A stretch of DNA of 64,000 nucleotides from JAFKFJ01 sp963786445 (GTDB lineage: Bacteria; Pseudomonadota; Alphaproteobacteria; Acetobacterales; Acetobacteraceae), in contig CAWAZU010000026.1 of assembly GCA_963786445.1 (NCBI GenBank), positions 62,001 to 126,000 of the forward strand, given 5' to 3'. Within the stretch, counting starts at the first letter, position 1, and each line of letters opens with the position of its first letter. The position numbers and the translations under genes are program-made. This document shows positions 1-9,046 of this stretch, piece by piece. The notes beneath the pieces were generated by a model. It did no database searches. It was not told the origin of the DNA and saw only the letters and a list, made by a program, of their open reading frames with translations.

Positions 1-76
1 CCTGGCCGGCGTTCTCCTTTTTTCGGGAACACCACCGGCGAGGCGACCCGGACGGCCGCGCGCGAGGTGGCGGTCG

Positions 77-1750
77 TTACGGCGACGGCTTCGCCCGTTC
101 CTCCTCCAGGAGCTCCTTGCGCGACAGCTTGCCGATCAAGGTGCGGGGCAGCGTCTGGCGAATTTCCACATCGCGCGGCTGCTCGATTTTGGAAAGCAAT
201 TCCGAAAGGAAGTTGCGTAATTGCTCCGGCGTCGCCGTCTGGCCCGGCCGCAGCGTCACGAACGCTTTCGGCGCCTGGCCGCGATAGGCGTCGGCCACCC
301 CGATCACCACCACCTCGGCCACCGCAGGATGCTGATACAGCGCATCCTCCAGCACCCGCGGATAGACGTTGTAGCCGCCGCAGATGATGACGTCCTTCAG
401 CCGGTCGGTGACGAACAGATAGCCGTCCGCGTCGAGATGGCCGACATCGCCGGTGCGCAGCGCGCCTTCGACGAACACCTGCGCCGTTTCCTCCGGCCGG
501 TTCCAGTAGCCGCGCATCACCTGCTTCCCGCGCGCGCAGATCTCGCCGCGCTCGCCCGTCGCCAGCACGCGGTGCGGGTCGGCGAGGTCGCGAATCTCGA
601 TGACGGTGTCGCGCACCGGAATGCCCACCGAGCCGTCCTTGATGCGCCCGTCCGGCGGGTTGCAGGCGAGCACCGGCGAGGCTTCGGTCAGCCCGTAGCC
701 TTCCACCAGTTTGCAGCCGGTGAGCCGCTCGAAGCGCGTGCGCACGTCCGCCGGCAGCGGCGCACCGCCGCAGATGCAGGCGCGCAGGCCAAAAATGTCG
801 ATGCGCTTGTGCTCGGCGGCCTCGGCGACGGCGTTGTAGATTGTCGGCACCGCATGCAGCACCGTCGGGCGCTCGCGGGCCAGCGTGCGCATCACGCGGC
901 CGATCTCGAAGCGCGGGTGCAGCAGCAGCTCGGCGCCGATCTCGATGCCGCTGTTCATCACCGCCGTCATCGCGAACACATGGAAGAACGGCAGCACGCC
1001 GAGCACCCGCTCCTCGCCGAGCCGCAGGCTCGGCATGTGGCGGCTGACCTGCTGGGCGTTGACGCTGAGGTTGGCGTGCGTCAGCACCGCGCCCTTCGGG
1101 ATGCCGGTGGTGCCGCCGGTGTATTGCAGCACCGCCACGTCGGCCTCAGGGTCGATCGCCACCAGACCGGGCGGCGTCGCGTTCGCGACCACGCGCGCAT
1201 GCGGCACGATGCGGCCGTCATACGCGGGCACCGCCGTCTCGCGGCGTTTGAACACGCGGTACAGCGTCGCCTTGCCCGGCGGCAGCACGCCCGCCATCGG
1301 GCAGACCACGACGTGCCGCAGGCCCGCCTTCTCCGCCAATGGAATGATCTTGTCGCAGATCATCGCGAGGTCGGGCACCACCATGACGGTGGTGCCGGAA
1401 TCGGCGATCTGGTGACGCAGCTCGCGCGGGACATAGAGCGGGTTGTAGTTGACGACCGTGGCCCCGGCCTGCAGCGCCGCATAGTAGAACACCACCGAAT
1501 ACGGCGTGTTCGGCAGGCACAGCCCGACCCGGTCGCCGCGCCGCACGCCAAGATCCTGCAGGCCGCGCGCCGCGCGTGCCACCCACTCGCCGAGCGCCGC
1601 ATAGCTCCAGCGCCGCCCCAGGAACGACAGCGCCGGACGGCCGGGGAAGCGCACCACCGAACGCTCCAGCAGCACCGGCAGCGGCACCGCCTGGATCGGC
1701 CCCAGCCGCATCGGCTCCGCCGCCGCCCGCCGCTCCCCGGTCCCGCGCAT
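77..1750 (-). CDS. Long-chain acyl-CoA ligase (AMP-forming, FadD-like)
   Basis: This 557-residue adenylate-forming enzyme should activate a medium or long-chain fatty acid (or a related carboxylate) with ATP and CoA for beta-oxidation or lipid synthesis. The P-loop YTGGTTGIPKGA lies near residues 210-221, the A5 motif GYGLTEASP near 347, the hinge and ATP motif GDVGHLDADGYLF near 432, and the C-terminal catalytic-lysine region LIGKLSRKEL near 537. The ATG at 1750 is preceded by GGGAG at a 7-base spacing. An in-frame ATG at 1792 would add 14 residues but lacks a good ribosome site. Substrate chain length cannot be read from sequence. It is divergent from the TPR gene and stands alone on its strand. 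Confidence 0.88.
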   Translation of the reverse strand: MRGTGERRAAAEPMRLGPIQAVPLPVLLERSVVRFPGRPALSFLGRRWSYAALGEWVARAARGLQDLGVRRGDRVGLCLPNTPYSVVFYYAALQAGATVVNYNPLYVPRELRHQIADSGTTVMVVPDLAMICDKIIPLAEKAGLRHVVVCPMAGVLPPGKATLYRVFKRRETAVPAYDGRIVPHARVVANATPPGLVAIDPEADVAVLQYTGGTTGIPKGAVLTHANLSVNAQQVSRHMPSLRLGEERVLGVLPFFHVFAMTAVMNSGIEIGAELLLHPRFEIGRVMRTLARERPTVLHAVPTIYNAVAEAAEHKRIDIFGLRACICGGAPLPADVRTRFERLTGCKLVEGYGLTEASPVLACNPPDGRIKDGSVGIPVRDTVIEIRDLADPHRVLATGERGEICARGKQVMRGYWNRPEETAQVFVEGALRTGDVGHLDADGYLFVTDRLKDVIICGGYNVYPRVLEDALYQHPAVAEVVVIGVADAYRGQAPKAFVTLRPGQTATPEQLRNFLSELLSKIEQPRDVEIRQTLPRTLIGKLSRKELLEEERAKPSP

Positions 1751-1851
1751 CGATCCGCTCCCGCGCAAATCCTCCCATGACGCTAAAGGCATGGGATTGA
1801 CGTATGCGTTAATCTACCGCCACGAAAACGGCACGGTCAAGCGCGCAGACG

Positions 1852-4072
1852 ATGGCGCGCCGCGCGCGCTCCGCCTATTGCGGCACCATGGCGCGCACCA
1901 TCAGCCCGGCCGACACGCTGCGGCTCGCCACCGCCGCGCTGGCCGCCGGGCGGCCGGAGGAGGCGGAGCGGCTCTGCCACGACCTGCTGGGCGCTTCCCC
2001 CTCCGACCCCGCTGCGCTGCACCTGCTGGGCCTGGCCGCCGCGCGCCAGGGGCGGGTGGAGGAGGCGGTGGCACTGTTCGGCGCCGCCGCTTCGCGCGAT
2101 CCCGCCGCCGCCGCCGTGCGCTACGACCGCGGCGTCGCGCTGGCCCAGATTGGGCGCTACGCCGAGGCCGTTGAGAGCTATGACGCGGCGCTGGCGCTCC
2201 ATCCGGCGCACGCCGAGGGCTGGAACAACCGCGGCGTGGCGCTGGCCGCGCTGGGGCAACTCGACGAGGCGGTGGCGAGCTACCAGCGCGCGCTGGCCGC
2301 GCGGCCGGGCTACGTCGCGGCGCTGGCCAACCGCGGCAACGCCGAGCTGAACCGCGGCAACGCCGTGGCCGCGCTGGAAAACTACGACCAGGCGCTGGCG
2401 CAGCAGCCCGCCCACGTGAAGGCGCTGCAGCATCGCGGCCTGGCGCTCACCCGGCTCGGCCGGCTGGCGGAGGCGCTGGCGAGCTTCGACCGGGCGCTGG
2501 CCGTGCAGCCGGACCTTGCCGAGGCGCTGTGCCACCGTGCCGTCGCCCGCGCCGCCCTCGGCCGGCACGAGGATGCGCTCGCCGACTGCGATGCCGCCCT
2601 GGCGCTGGCGCCGGGCGACGCGACGGCGCTGCTCGGGCGCGGCCACGCGCTGTTCGCGCTCGGCCGGCTGGAGGCGGCGCTGGCCGCCTACGACGCGGCA
2701 CTGGCGGCGACCCCGGAGCGGGGCGACCTGCACTATTTCCGCGCCAACACGCTGAACCGGCTGCAGCGCGCCGAAGCGGCGGTGGCAGGCGTACGATCGC
2801 GCGCTGGCGCTGCGCGCCGACTACGCGGAAGCATGGAACAACCGCGGCAATGCGCTGCTGCAACTGGAACGCAGCGAGGAGGCGCTGACCTGCTTCGAGG
2901 CGGCGCTGGTCCGCCGCCCCGACTATGCCGAGGCACACAACAACGCCAGTGTCGCGCTGCGCACGCTCGGCCGGCTGGACGAGGCGCTGGCGGCGGCCGA
3001 CCGGGCGCTGGCGCTGCGGCCGGACTACGTCGAGGCGCTGATCAACCGCGGCAACGTCCTGCTCGGAAGCTGCGACATCGCCCCCGCGCTGGCGGCCTAT
3101 GGGCAGGCGCTCGCGATCAATCCCGAGGCCGCGGCGGCGCGCTTCAACCGTTCGCTGGGGCTGCTGCTGACCGGCGACTTCGCCCGCGGCCTGCCGGATT
3201 ACGAGGCGCGCTGGCAGACCACGGCGCTGGCACCCACGCTGCGGGATTTTCGGGCGCCGCTGTGGCTCGGCGAGGCCGACCTCGGCGGGCGCACCATCCT
3301 GCTGCACGCCGAGCAGGGCAACGGCGACACGCTGCAGTTCTGCCGCTACGCGCCCCTGGTCGCGGCGCGCGGGGCGCGCGTGCTGCTGGAGGTGCAGCCG
3401 CTGCAGGCCGACCTGATGGCGAGCCTGGCCGGGCCGGCGGAGGTCTGGCCGCGCGGCGCGACGCTGCCTGCGTTCGACCTGCACTGCCCGCTGCTCAGCC
3501 TGCCGCTCGCCTTCGCCACGCGGCTGACGACGATCCCCGCCGCCATCCCTTATCTCGCGCCGCCGCCGGAGCGCACGGCGGCATGGCGCGCCCGGCTGGG
3601 GCCGCGCACCGGGCCGCGCGTCGGCCTGGCATGGTCGGGCAGCCTCAGCCACAAGAACGACCGCAACCGCTCGGTGCCCCTGGAATTGCTGCGCCCGTTC
3701 ATGGCGCTGCCGGTGGCGCTCTATTGCCTGCAACGCGAGCTGCGCACCTGGGACGTGCCGGCCTTCGCGACCATTAGGCAGATCGCGCATTTCGGTCGGG
3801 CGCTGCGCGACTTCGCCGACACCGCGGCGCTGATCGCCGAGATGGATCTGGTGATCGCGGTCGATACCGCGGTCGCGCATCTCGCCGGCGCGCTCGGCAA
3901 GCCGCTCTGGGTGATGCTGCCCTATTCGCCGGACTGGCGCTGGCTGCTCGAGCGCGCCGACAGCCCCTGGTATCCGACGGCGCGACTGTTCCGTCAGCGC
4001 CGGCCGGGCGACTGGTCCGACGTGCTCGACGAGGTGCATGCGCTGCTGCGCACGCACCTCGCCAAGGGGTAA
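1852..4072 (+). pseudogene. TPR protein with C-terminal GT9-like domain, single-base frameshift
   Basis: The first ~310 codons encode about eight tetratricopeptide repeats. At about 2788 the frame breaks: an extra G in gcaggcgtac. Removing it restores a repeat starting AYDRALALRADYAEAWNN, further TPRs, and a C-terminal domain with HAEQGNGDTLQF and DTAVAHLAGALGKPLWVMLP. That C-terminus is typical of TPR proteins with a glycosyltransferase-9-like fold, which often glycosylate proteins or surface glycans. The corrected product is about 739 residues. The start is 1852 or the ATG at 1888 (MARTISPAD); neither has a clear Shine-Dalgarno. As given, the gene is broken, but both halves are intact, so a sequence error is more likely than decay. 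It converges on the Ser/Asn/Cys-rich surface-protein gene with 12 bases between stops, and a role in modifying that protein is speculation. Confidence 0.75.
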
Positions 4073-4084
4073 GGACGCGACGGA

Positions 4085-7000
4085 TCAGGCGACGAGGTGG
4101 CCGCCGCTGGTGCCGACATAGCCGGCCAGTTGCAGGCTGCCGACGGTGTCGCCGAAGTGCATCTGCCCGGCGGTGCCGTAGGCGAGCGTCTCCACCGGCG
4201 CCACCCCGGACTCGAAGGCCTGCTGGCTGGCGAACACGAAGGCGTGCAGCTCGGCCCCTGACGCCGCGCTGAACGTGCTGCCGCTGCCGCTGACCGCCGC
4301 GCCGGTCAGCGGGTTGACGGTGGCGTCGGCAAAGATGTTCTCGCCCGTGGTGACGTTGCCCTCGAAGTAGATCTGCGCGCCGGATGCGGTCGGGGTGGTG
4401 CCGTTGCTGATCTCGATGAAGGCGCTGGCGCCGGGCGTGGACCCGGTCACCGCGGCGAGCGTGCCGCTGCCGGAGGCGAGCGAGACCGTGTCGCCGGGGT
4501 TGTAGGTGAACTCCAGCTTCTCGGCGGTGCCGTAGAGGCTGGGCAGGTTGCCGGTCGGCGTGGTGCCGCCGACGGTGACGTTGCTGTTGCTGGCGAGCAC
4601 CTGGATTTCCTTGGCGTCGCTCGCGGTGACGGTGCTGCTGCAGGTCGAGCAGACGGTGCCGCAGGTCTGCGTCTGCTGCGAGGAGCAGTTGGCCCAGTTG
4701 TCCTGCCCGCTGGCGCAGCCGGCGCCGCCGCTGCCGCTGCTGTCGCAGGACTGCACGCCGATGCTGTTGTAGTCGCTCAGCCCGTTGCCGCCGTTCTGGC
4801 TGAAATTGTTGTAGGTGGAGGCGCAGCTCTGCCAGCTCAGGTTCGAGGTGCCGCAGCTGTTCGAGCTCGAGCCGACCGACCAGGTGACGCTGCAGTTGGA
4901 GAAGTTGCAGCCGCTCGGCACCTGCACCGGCAGGCCGGAGAGGAACACGTTGCCGCAGTTCTGCCCGGCCGGCAGCGTCGTCACCCAGCAATTGGTGCTG
5001 GAGTTGTACACCGTGCTGGCCTGCGTGCAGGAGCTGGAGAACACCACCTGGCAGTTCGGCACCGTCTCGTTGATGGTCTTGCCGCCGCCGCAGATGCTGA
5101 CGTTGATGTCGTTGAAATTGTAGCAGGCGCCGTCGGCGGTGCTGGCCGGATTGAAGCAGGTGCTCAGCCACAGCGTCTTGCCGCTGCCGGCGTTGCAGTT
5201 GCTGACCGTCTGGCAGCTGGCCGCGCAATTCTCCGACTGCGGCACGGTGGAGGCGGTGACGGTGACCACGTCCGGGATCGAGACCGTGCCGGTCGTGGTG
5301 CCGCCGGTGCCGCAGTTCGAGCCGCCGTAGTTCGAGCCGTCGTCGCCGTTGTACGAGCCGCACGACCCCGACCCGCTGCTGTAGTTCCAGCCGCCGCAGC
5401 TGGAGTTGCTGCCCCAGCCCTGCCCGGAGGCGCCGCTGTAGTTCCAGCCGTACGAGGTGCTGCAGTTCGACCCGCCGGAATTGCCCCAGTTGTCGCCGGA
5501 ACTCCCGGAGTTGTCGTCGTAATTGCCGGAAATGCCGGAACTGGGAGCGTTGGCCGTGACCGTCTCGGTGTATTTCCAGACCTCGCCCGGATCGAGCACG
5601 CCATTGTGGTTGCTGTCGCCGACATTGTAGCCGCCGCTGGTCACCGCCGTCGGCGTCACGTCGTCGGGGTCCGCCGCGGTGCCGATGTTGTCGCTGATCT
5701 GCACGTTGTACACCGGCGCGTTGCCGGTGTTGGTGACGTAGAACGTGTAGGTTTCCTGCGACCCGCTCGTCGCCGCGACCGCGCCCGGCACCTTCAGCAC
5801 GCTGATGCTCGGCGCGAGCCCGGTGTAGTCGGCGGTGTCGGACCCGGTGACGGAGACGGTCTGGCCGGCGACGGTCTCGGTGCCGTTCAGCGTCGCGGTG
5901 TCGATCTGATGGCCGGAGACGGCGGTCACCGTCATGATGCAGGAGGTGACGGTGGCGCCGGCCGCGATCGTGGTGACGGTGCTGCCGGTGCAGGTCGAGC
6001 AGACCGTGCCGCAATTCTGCGTCTGCTGCGAGCAGCAGTTGCCGCCGCTGCTCTGCCCGTTGGCACAGCCGGCGCCGCCGCTGCCGTAGCTGTCCCAGCC
6101 GGAGCCATAGCCGTTGCCGCTGGTGTCGCAGGACTGCACGCCGATGTTGTTGTAGTTGCTGCAGCCGTTGCCGTTCTGGTCGAAGTTGTTGTAGCTGCTG
6201 GCACTGCACTGCCAGTTCAGGTTGGACGTGCCGCAGTTGTTGGTGCTCGACCCGATCGACCAGGTGACGCTGGCGTTGGAGAAGTCGCAGCCGCTCGGCA
6301 CCTGCACCGGCAGGCCGGAGAGGAACACGTTGCCGCAGTTCTGCCCCGCCGGCAGCGTCGTCACCCAGCAATTGGTGCTGGAATTGTACGTCGTGCTGGC
6401 CTGCGAGCAGGAGTTGGAGAACACCACCTGGCAGTTCGGCGCCTGCTCGGTGTAGGTCTTGCCGCCACTGCAGATGTTGACGTTGACGTTGTTGAAATTG
6501 TAGCACGCGCCGTCGGCGGTGCTGGTCGGCTTGAAGCAGGAGTTCAGCCACAGCGTCTTGCCGGTGCCGGCGTTGCAGTTGCTCAGCGTCTGGCAGCTGG
6601 TCGCGGTCGGCGTGCCGCCGAAGGTGAAATACTGGCCGTTGCTGTCCTCGACCGTGGCGCCGGTGATGGTGGCGCTGGTGTTGTTGGTGACGATGACGCG
6701 GAAATAGACCGGGCAGCCGTCGAGCGCGGTCTGGTCGTTCAGCACGCCGCTGCCGACGTCGTACCAGGTGGTGCCGTTGAACGACACCTGCTTGTCCACG
6801 CCGACGGTGGTGGGCGGCGGGTTCTGGCTCGTGGTGGCGGAGTAGTCGGCCACGTCGGAGGCGGAGGCGGCGATCGAGTGCGTGCCGTCGGTGAACGTGC
6901 CGGTCAGCGTCGCGGTGTCCTCGTGATAGCCCGCGACCGCGGTGGCCGTCATGATGTCGGAGGTGAGGACGTTGCCGGAGGCGAGCGAGAAGCTGCTGCT

Positions 7001-7771
7001 GCCGCCGAAGGTGAACGGCCCCGGCCCGTTGGCGTCATTCACCCCGGCGTTGACGATCGAGATGCCGTCGGTCGAATCGTTGGTGACGATGACGCGGTAT
7101 TCGACGGCGCCGCCGACCAGGGCGGTCGGGTCCTGCAGCACGCCGTCGCCCACGTCGTACCAGGTCTTGCCGCCGTCCACCGAGACCTGCTTGTCGAGGC
7201 TGACCGCGCCGGCGACGAAGGTTTCTTGCAGGCCGCTGAACAGGACTTCGTCGTTGTACTGATTCACCCCGGGGTCGCTGATCGCCGAGGTGATGGTTAG
7301 CTGGACGTTGAGGTCGGAGTAGCCCGTGGTAAGCCAGGTTGGCGGGTTCACGCCGTTGGGGTTGTAGGTCAGCGTTGCGACGGCATTGCCGCTGCTGTCG
7401 GTGACGGTCGCCACCGCAGAAAAGGACACACCCGCTGCCGCCGTTATGCCCAGCCCTTCGACCAGACTGTCGAGGCCAAAAATCTCACCGCCGGAACCCG
7501 CCGAAACATTGTAGCTGAACGTCAGCACCTGCTGCGCGAGGTTGCCAGACGCATCGCCGTACGTCCCGGCGCTGAACGCGGACCACGCAATACCCTCGTA
7601 CGTGGGGTCCGAGAGGTAAGTGGCGACTCCGAAACTCGGCGAACTGTCAACGAAATCGATCGTATCGCCGACGCTCGGGTTGATGTCGATCTCCGTAACC
7701 GAGATATTCGTAAAGTCGAGCGGCCCAATCAGTTCATTGGCGTAATTGGCGTTGAAGGTGGTCGTCGACAT
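4085..7771 (-). CDS. Large Cys/Asn/Ser-rich repeat protein with DUF11-like domains
   Basis: This 1228-residue protein is unusual. The start at 7771 (MSTTTFNANY) has GGAGG 9 bases upstream. After a ~190-residue N-terminal domain come beta-sandwich repeats: one at ~191-316 (SLDKQVSVDGGKTWYDVGDG), a second from ~324 (GVDKQVSFNGTTWYDVGSG) and a DUF11-type one from ~655 (SISVLKVPG, then NVGDSNHNGVLDPGE). Two homologous ~200-residue modules with 19-20 cysteines each lie at ~392-594 and ~852-1044. A Gly/Ser/Asn/Trp-rich stretch lies at ~749-828. The C-terminal ~180 residues are a separate beta-rich domain ending GGHLVA. There is no Sec signal peptide, PEP-CTERM tag or RTX nonapeptide. The cysteine content suggests an extracytoplasmic, disulfide-bonded structural or adhesin-like protein. 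The function is unknown. Confidence 0.8.
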   Translation of the reverse strand: MSTTTFNANYANELIGPLDFTNISVTEIDINPSVGDTIDFVDSSPSFGVATYLSDPTYEGIAWSAFSAGTYGDASGNLAQQVLTFSYNVSAGSGGEIFGLDSLVEGLGITAAAGVSFSAVATVTDSSGNAVATLTYNPNGVNPPTWLTTGYSDLNVQLTITSAISDPGVNQYNDEVLFSGLQETFVAGAVSLDKQVSVDGGKTWYDVGDGVLQDPTALVGGAVEYRVIVTNDSTDGISIVNAGVNDANGPGPFTFGGSSSFSLASGNVLTSDIMTATAVAGYHEDTATLTGTFTDGTHSIAASASDVADYSATTSQNPPPTTVGVDKQVSFNGTTWYDVGSGVLNDQTALDGCPVYFRVIVTNNTSATITGATVEDSNGQYFTFGGTPTATSCQTLSNCNAGTGKTLWLNSCFKPTSTADGACYNFNNVNVNICSGGKTYTEQAPNCQVVFSNSCSQASTTYNSSTNCWVTTLPAGQNCGNVFLSGLPVQVPSGCDFSNASVTWSIGSSTNNCGTSNLNWQCSASSYNNFDQNGNGCSNYNNIGVQSCDTSGNGYGSGWDSYGSGGAGCANGQSSGGNCCSQQTQNCGTVCSTCTGSTVTTIAAGATVTSCIMTVTAVSGHQIDTATLNGTETVAGQTVSVTGSDTADYTGLAPSISVLKVPGAVAATSGSQETYTFYVTNTGNAPVYNVQISDNIGTAADPDDVTPTAVTSGGYNVGDSNHNGVLDPGEVWKYTETVTANAPSSGISGNYDDNSGSSGDNWGNSGGSNCSTSYGWNYSGASGQGWGSNSSCGGWNYSSGSGSCGSYNGDDGSNYGGSNCGTGGTTTGTVSIPDVVTVTASTVPQSENCAASCQTVSNCNAGSGKTLWLSTCFNPASTADGACYNFNDINVSICGGGKTINETVPNCQVVFSSSCTQASTVYNSSTNCWVTTLPAGQNCGNVFLSGLPVQVPSGCNFSNCSVTWSVGSSSNSCGTSNLSWQSCASTYNNFSQNGGNGLSDYNSIGVQSCDSSGSGGAGCASGQDNWANCSSQQTQTCGTVCSTCSSTVTASDAKEIQVLASNSNVTVGGTTPTGNLPSLYGTAEKLEFTYNPGDTVSLASGSGTLAAVTGSTPGASAFIEISNGTTPTASGAQIYFEGNVTTGENIFADATVNPLTGAAVSGSGSTFSAASGAELHAFVFASQQAFESGVAPVETLAYGTAGQMHFGDTVGSLQLAGYVGTSGGHLVA
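4640..5218 (-). repeat. Cys-rich module, copy B (direct repeat within the surface-protein gene)
   Basis: This segment encodes residues ~852-1044 with 19 cysteines and is a direct repeat of 5990-6598. Both copies carry CQT-SNCNAG-GKTLWL near the start, GQNCGNVFLSGLPVQVPSGC in the middle, and IGVQSCD and CGTVCSTC near the end. DNA identity is highest over the middle (about 4911-5060 against 6291-6440). The copy lies between VTVTASTVPQSENC and STVTASDAKE, that is, at the end of the DUF11-type repeat. Confidence 0.85.
5990..6598 (-). repeat. Cys-rich module, copy A (direct repeat within the surface-protein gene)
   Basis: This segment encodes residues ~392-594 with 20 cysteines. It interrupts the second beta-sandwich repeat. 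The strand ending FTFGGTPTAT comes just before it, and the strand VTSCIMTVTAVSGHQIDTAT resumes just after. In the first, uninterrupted repeat the equivalent strands are separated only by about 14 residues. The module is therefore an insertion into a loop. Confidence 0.85.
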
Positions 7772-7923
7772 GTCCCGGAACCTCCAAAACACCCCTGGCA
7801 AACGGGCGCTCGCGTTTCTGAGTGGCTGCGCTGTTAAGCTTCGTAGGGCTACCGACTGGGCTCATCGCGAAACAGCCTGCCACCCGGCGTGCGCCGGAAG
7901 CAGGCCATCGAATGACAATGGTC

Positions 7924-7952
7924 TCATTAGCGAATTCGATTGGACCGCGCAA
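7924..7952 (-). promoter_or_regulatory. Candidate promoter/operator P1 for the large Cys-rich gene
   Basis: On the minus strand TTGCGC, a 17-base spacer and TAATGA form a sigma70-like arrangement about 150 bases before the start codon. The spacer contains ATCGAATTCGCT, one mismatch from a perfect palindrome. The same layout lies before the PEP-CTERM gene (9047-9075); aligned over 33 bases from the -35, 24 positions agree. The shared motif is seen; promoter function is inferred. Confidence 0.45.
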
Positions 7953-8114
7953 TAGGAATTTGTACGTAGCAGCAAGGATTCCGGTTAGCGCTCGCCTCGT
8001 GCTCGGCACTTTCACCGCGGCCACGCTGCACCATTCGTCCGTCTCGTTCCGGCGTGAGCAACCTGTCGCCGCTCGGGCGTCTTCATGCAAACTGAAGTGG
8101 CCACTCTGGCCACC

Positions 8115-8152
8115 GGCGCACTGGCGCACTGGCGCACTGGCGCACTGGCGCA
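8115..8152. repeat. 8-base tandem repeat, 4.75 copies of GGCGCACT
   Basis: Four perfect consecutive copies of ggcgcact are followed by a partial fifth (ggcgca). The array lies in the gap between the PEP-CTERM stop and the promoter region of the large Cys-rich gene, about 160 bases upstream of the candidate -35. A repeat of this kind is prone to slippage. Whether copy number affects expression is unknown. Confidence 0.9.
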
Positions 8153-8213
8153 ACGCGATATCGGCCGTCCTGCGGCCTTGTCGACCGCGTCGGACCGGAT
8201 CAGCGACCCCGAA

Positions 8214-8963
8214 CTAACGCTTCCGTCGCCGGACCGAGATGAGAGCCGCCAGCGCAACGGAGAACACGCCGACCGTACCCGGTTCAGGGACTGGGATCAG
8301 ATCCTGCCTGATCGAGGCCAACTGAAACTGATCCGACGTGTTTGCGTCAGACGTATCTGTATTGAAATTAATGTCCTTATAGAGCGTGAGTTCCGACCCA
8401 TTCGGATTCGAAAACATCGGCGAGTTTGCAAAACTTGTTGAATTGGGACCAATCCCCCCATCGACGCTCGCCACCTGGCCGATCCCGGAGACTGAAATGG
8501 TCTCGTCGGTGCTTATGCCGCTGCCGCCTCGTATGGCGGGCGCCGAACCCGAGAGGCCAAGGCCAATCTTATCGATCGTGCTCAGTGGCGTAGCACCGGG
8601 CGTCGCATTTGCCACGAGAAATGTGACGTCGAAGTCCAGAGTGGCGCCGCCATTAACAGTCACTAATGGCTGTCCCGAAAGGTTCGTAACCGTGACGCCG
8701 AAATTACTGCCATCCTGTTCCAGGACCGCGTCGCTCAGGTTGTAGGTAACGCCGCTCGGCGTGCTCCCGCCGGACAAACCGGGACCATTCAGCGCAGAGA
8801 CATCGAAGATCGCGCCGTCGATCGTCAGGCAGGCGCCGACGACCAGCGCCGTCGAAGTGCCGCTCGTGCTGCACGTCAGCTGCGCCGACGCGCGCGTCGA
8901 ATACCCCGCCGCCAGCAGCGCCGAGGCCGCCCCACACAGGATCAGACGAAGCATCCGCCGCAC
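8214..8963 (-). CDS. PEP-CTERM sorting-domain protein
   Basis: This 249-residue exported protein has an N-terminal signal peptide (MRRMLRLILC through STRASA), a secreted domain with only two cysteines, low in charge and rich in Gly, Ser and Thr, and a C-terminal PEP-CTERM signal: VPEPGT, a hydrophobic helix, and RRRKR at the very end. PEP-CTERM tags are recognised by exosortase (EpsH family) in bacteria that make exopolysaccharide; no exosortase gene lies in this window. The GTG start at 8963 has AAGGGA about 8 bases upstream; an ATG three codons in is an alternative. It lies upstream of, and is transcribed in the same direction as, the large Cys-rich gene. Confidence 0.88.
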   Translation of the reverse strand: MRRMLRLILCGAASALLAAGYSTRASAQLTCSTSGTSTALVVGACLTIDGAIFDVSALNGPGLSGGSTPSGVTYNLSDAVLEQDGSNFGVTVTNLSGQPLVTVNGGATLDFDVTFLVANATPGATPLSTIDKIGLGLSGSAPAIRGGSGISTDETISVSGIGQVASVDGGIGPNSTSFANSPMFSNPNGSELTLYKDINFNTDTSDANTSDQFQLASIRQDLIPVPEPGTVGVFSVALAALISVRRRKR

Positions 8964-9046
8964 TGTCTCAATCCCTTAGTTGCCTGCCGTCGGCGCCACC
9001 CCGAAACGACGCGGCGCATCGCCTCGGCCGACCGCCGATCTCGGTA

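Larger units (their letters stand above)
7772..8213. other. 442-base intergenic region upstream of the large Cys-rich gene
   Basis: I see no convincing gene here. Short open frames on both strands have no homology I recognise and no good ribosome site. The region holds the GGAGG ribosome site of the large gene (just upstream of 7771), a promoter-like element on the minus strand (7924-7952) and an 8-base tandem repeat (8115-8152). It is less GC-rich than the flanking genes between about 7900 and 7980. No clear terminator for the PEP-CTERM gene (stop at 8214) is visible. Confidence 0.6.

Noticed and set aside
3774..6551. A 925-codon open frame on the minus strand overlapping the large Cys-rich gene in another frame
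   Set aside because: Composition is extreme in Arg, Gln, His and Leu, as expected for an off-frame reading of a repetitive GC-rich gene. It has no recognisable domain and competes with a frame that has a good ribosome site and clear repeats.
4085..7771. RTX/type I secretion assignment for the large Cys-rich protein
   Set aside because: No GGxGxDxxx nonapeptide repeats are visible and no ABC/MFP exporter pair is adjacent, so the export route is left open.
8115..8152. Possible CRISPR-like array
   Set aside because: The 8-base units are directly adjacent with no spacers, so this is a simple tandem repeat.
7734..8153. A 139-codon minus-strand open frame running from the 8-base repeat into the start of the large gene
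   Set aside because: It overlaps the promoter region and the coding start of the large gene. Its first residues simply translate the tandem repeat, and no ribosome site is seen.
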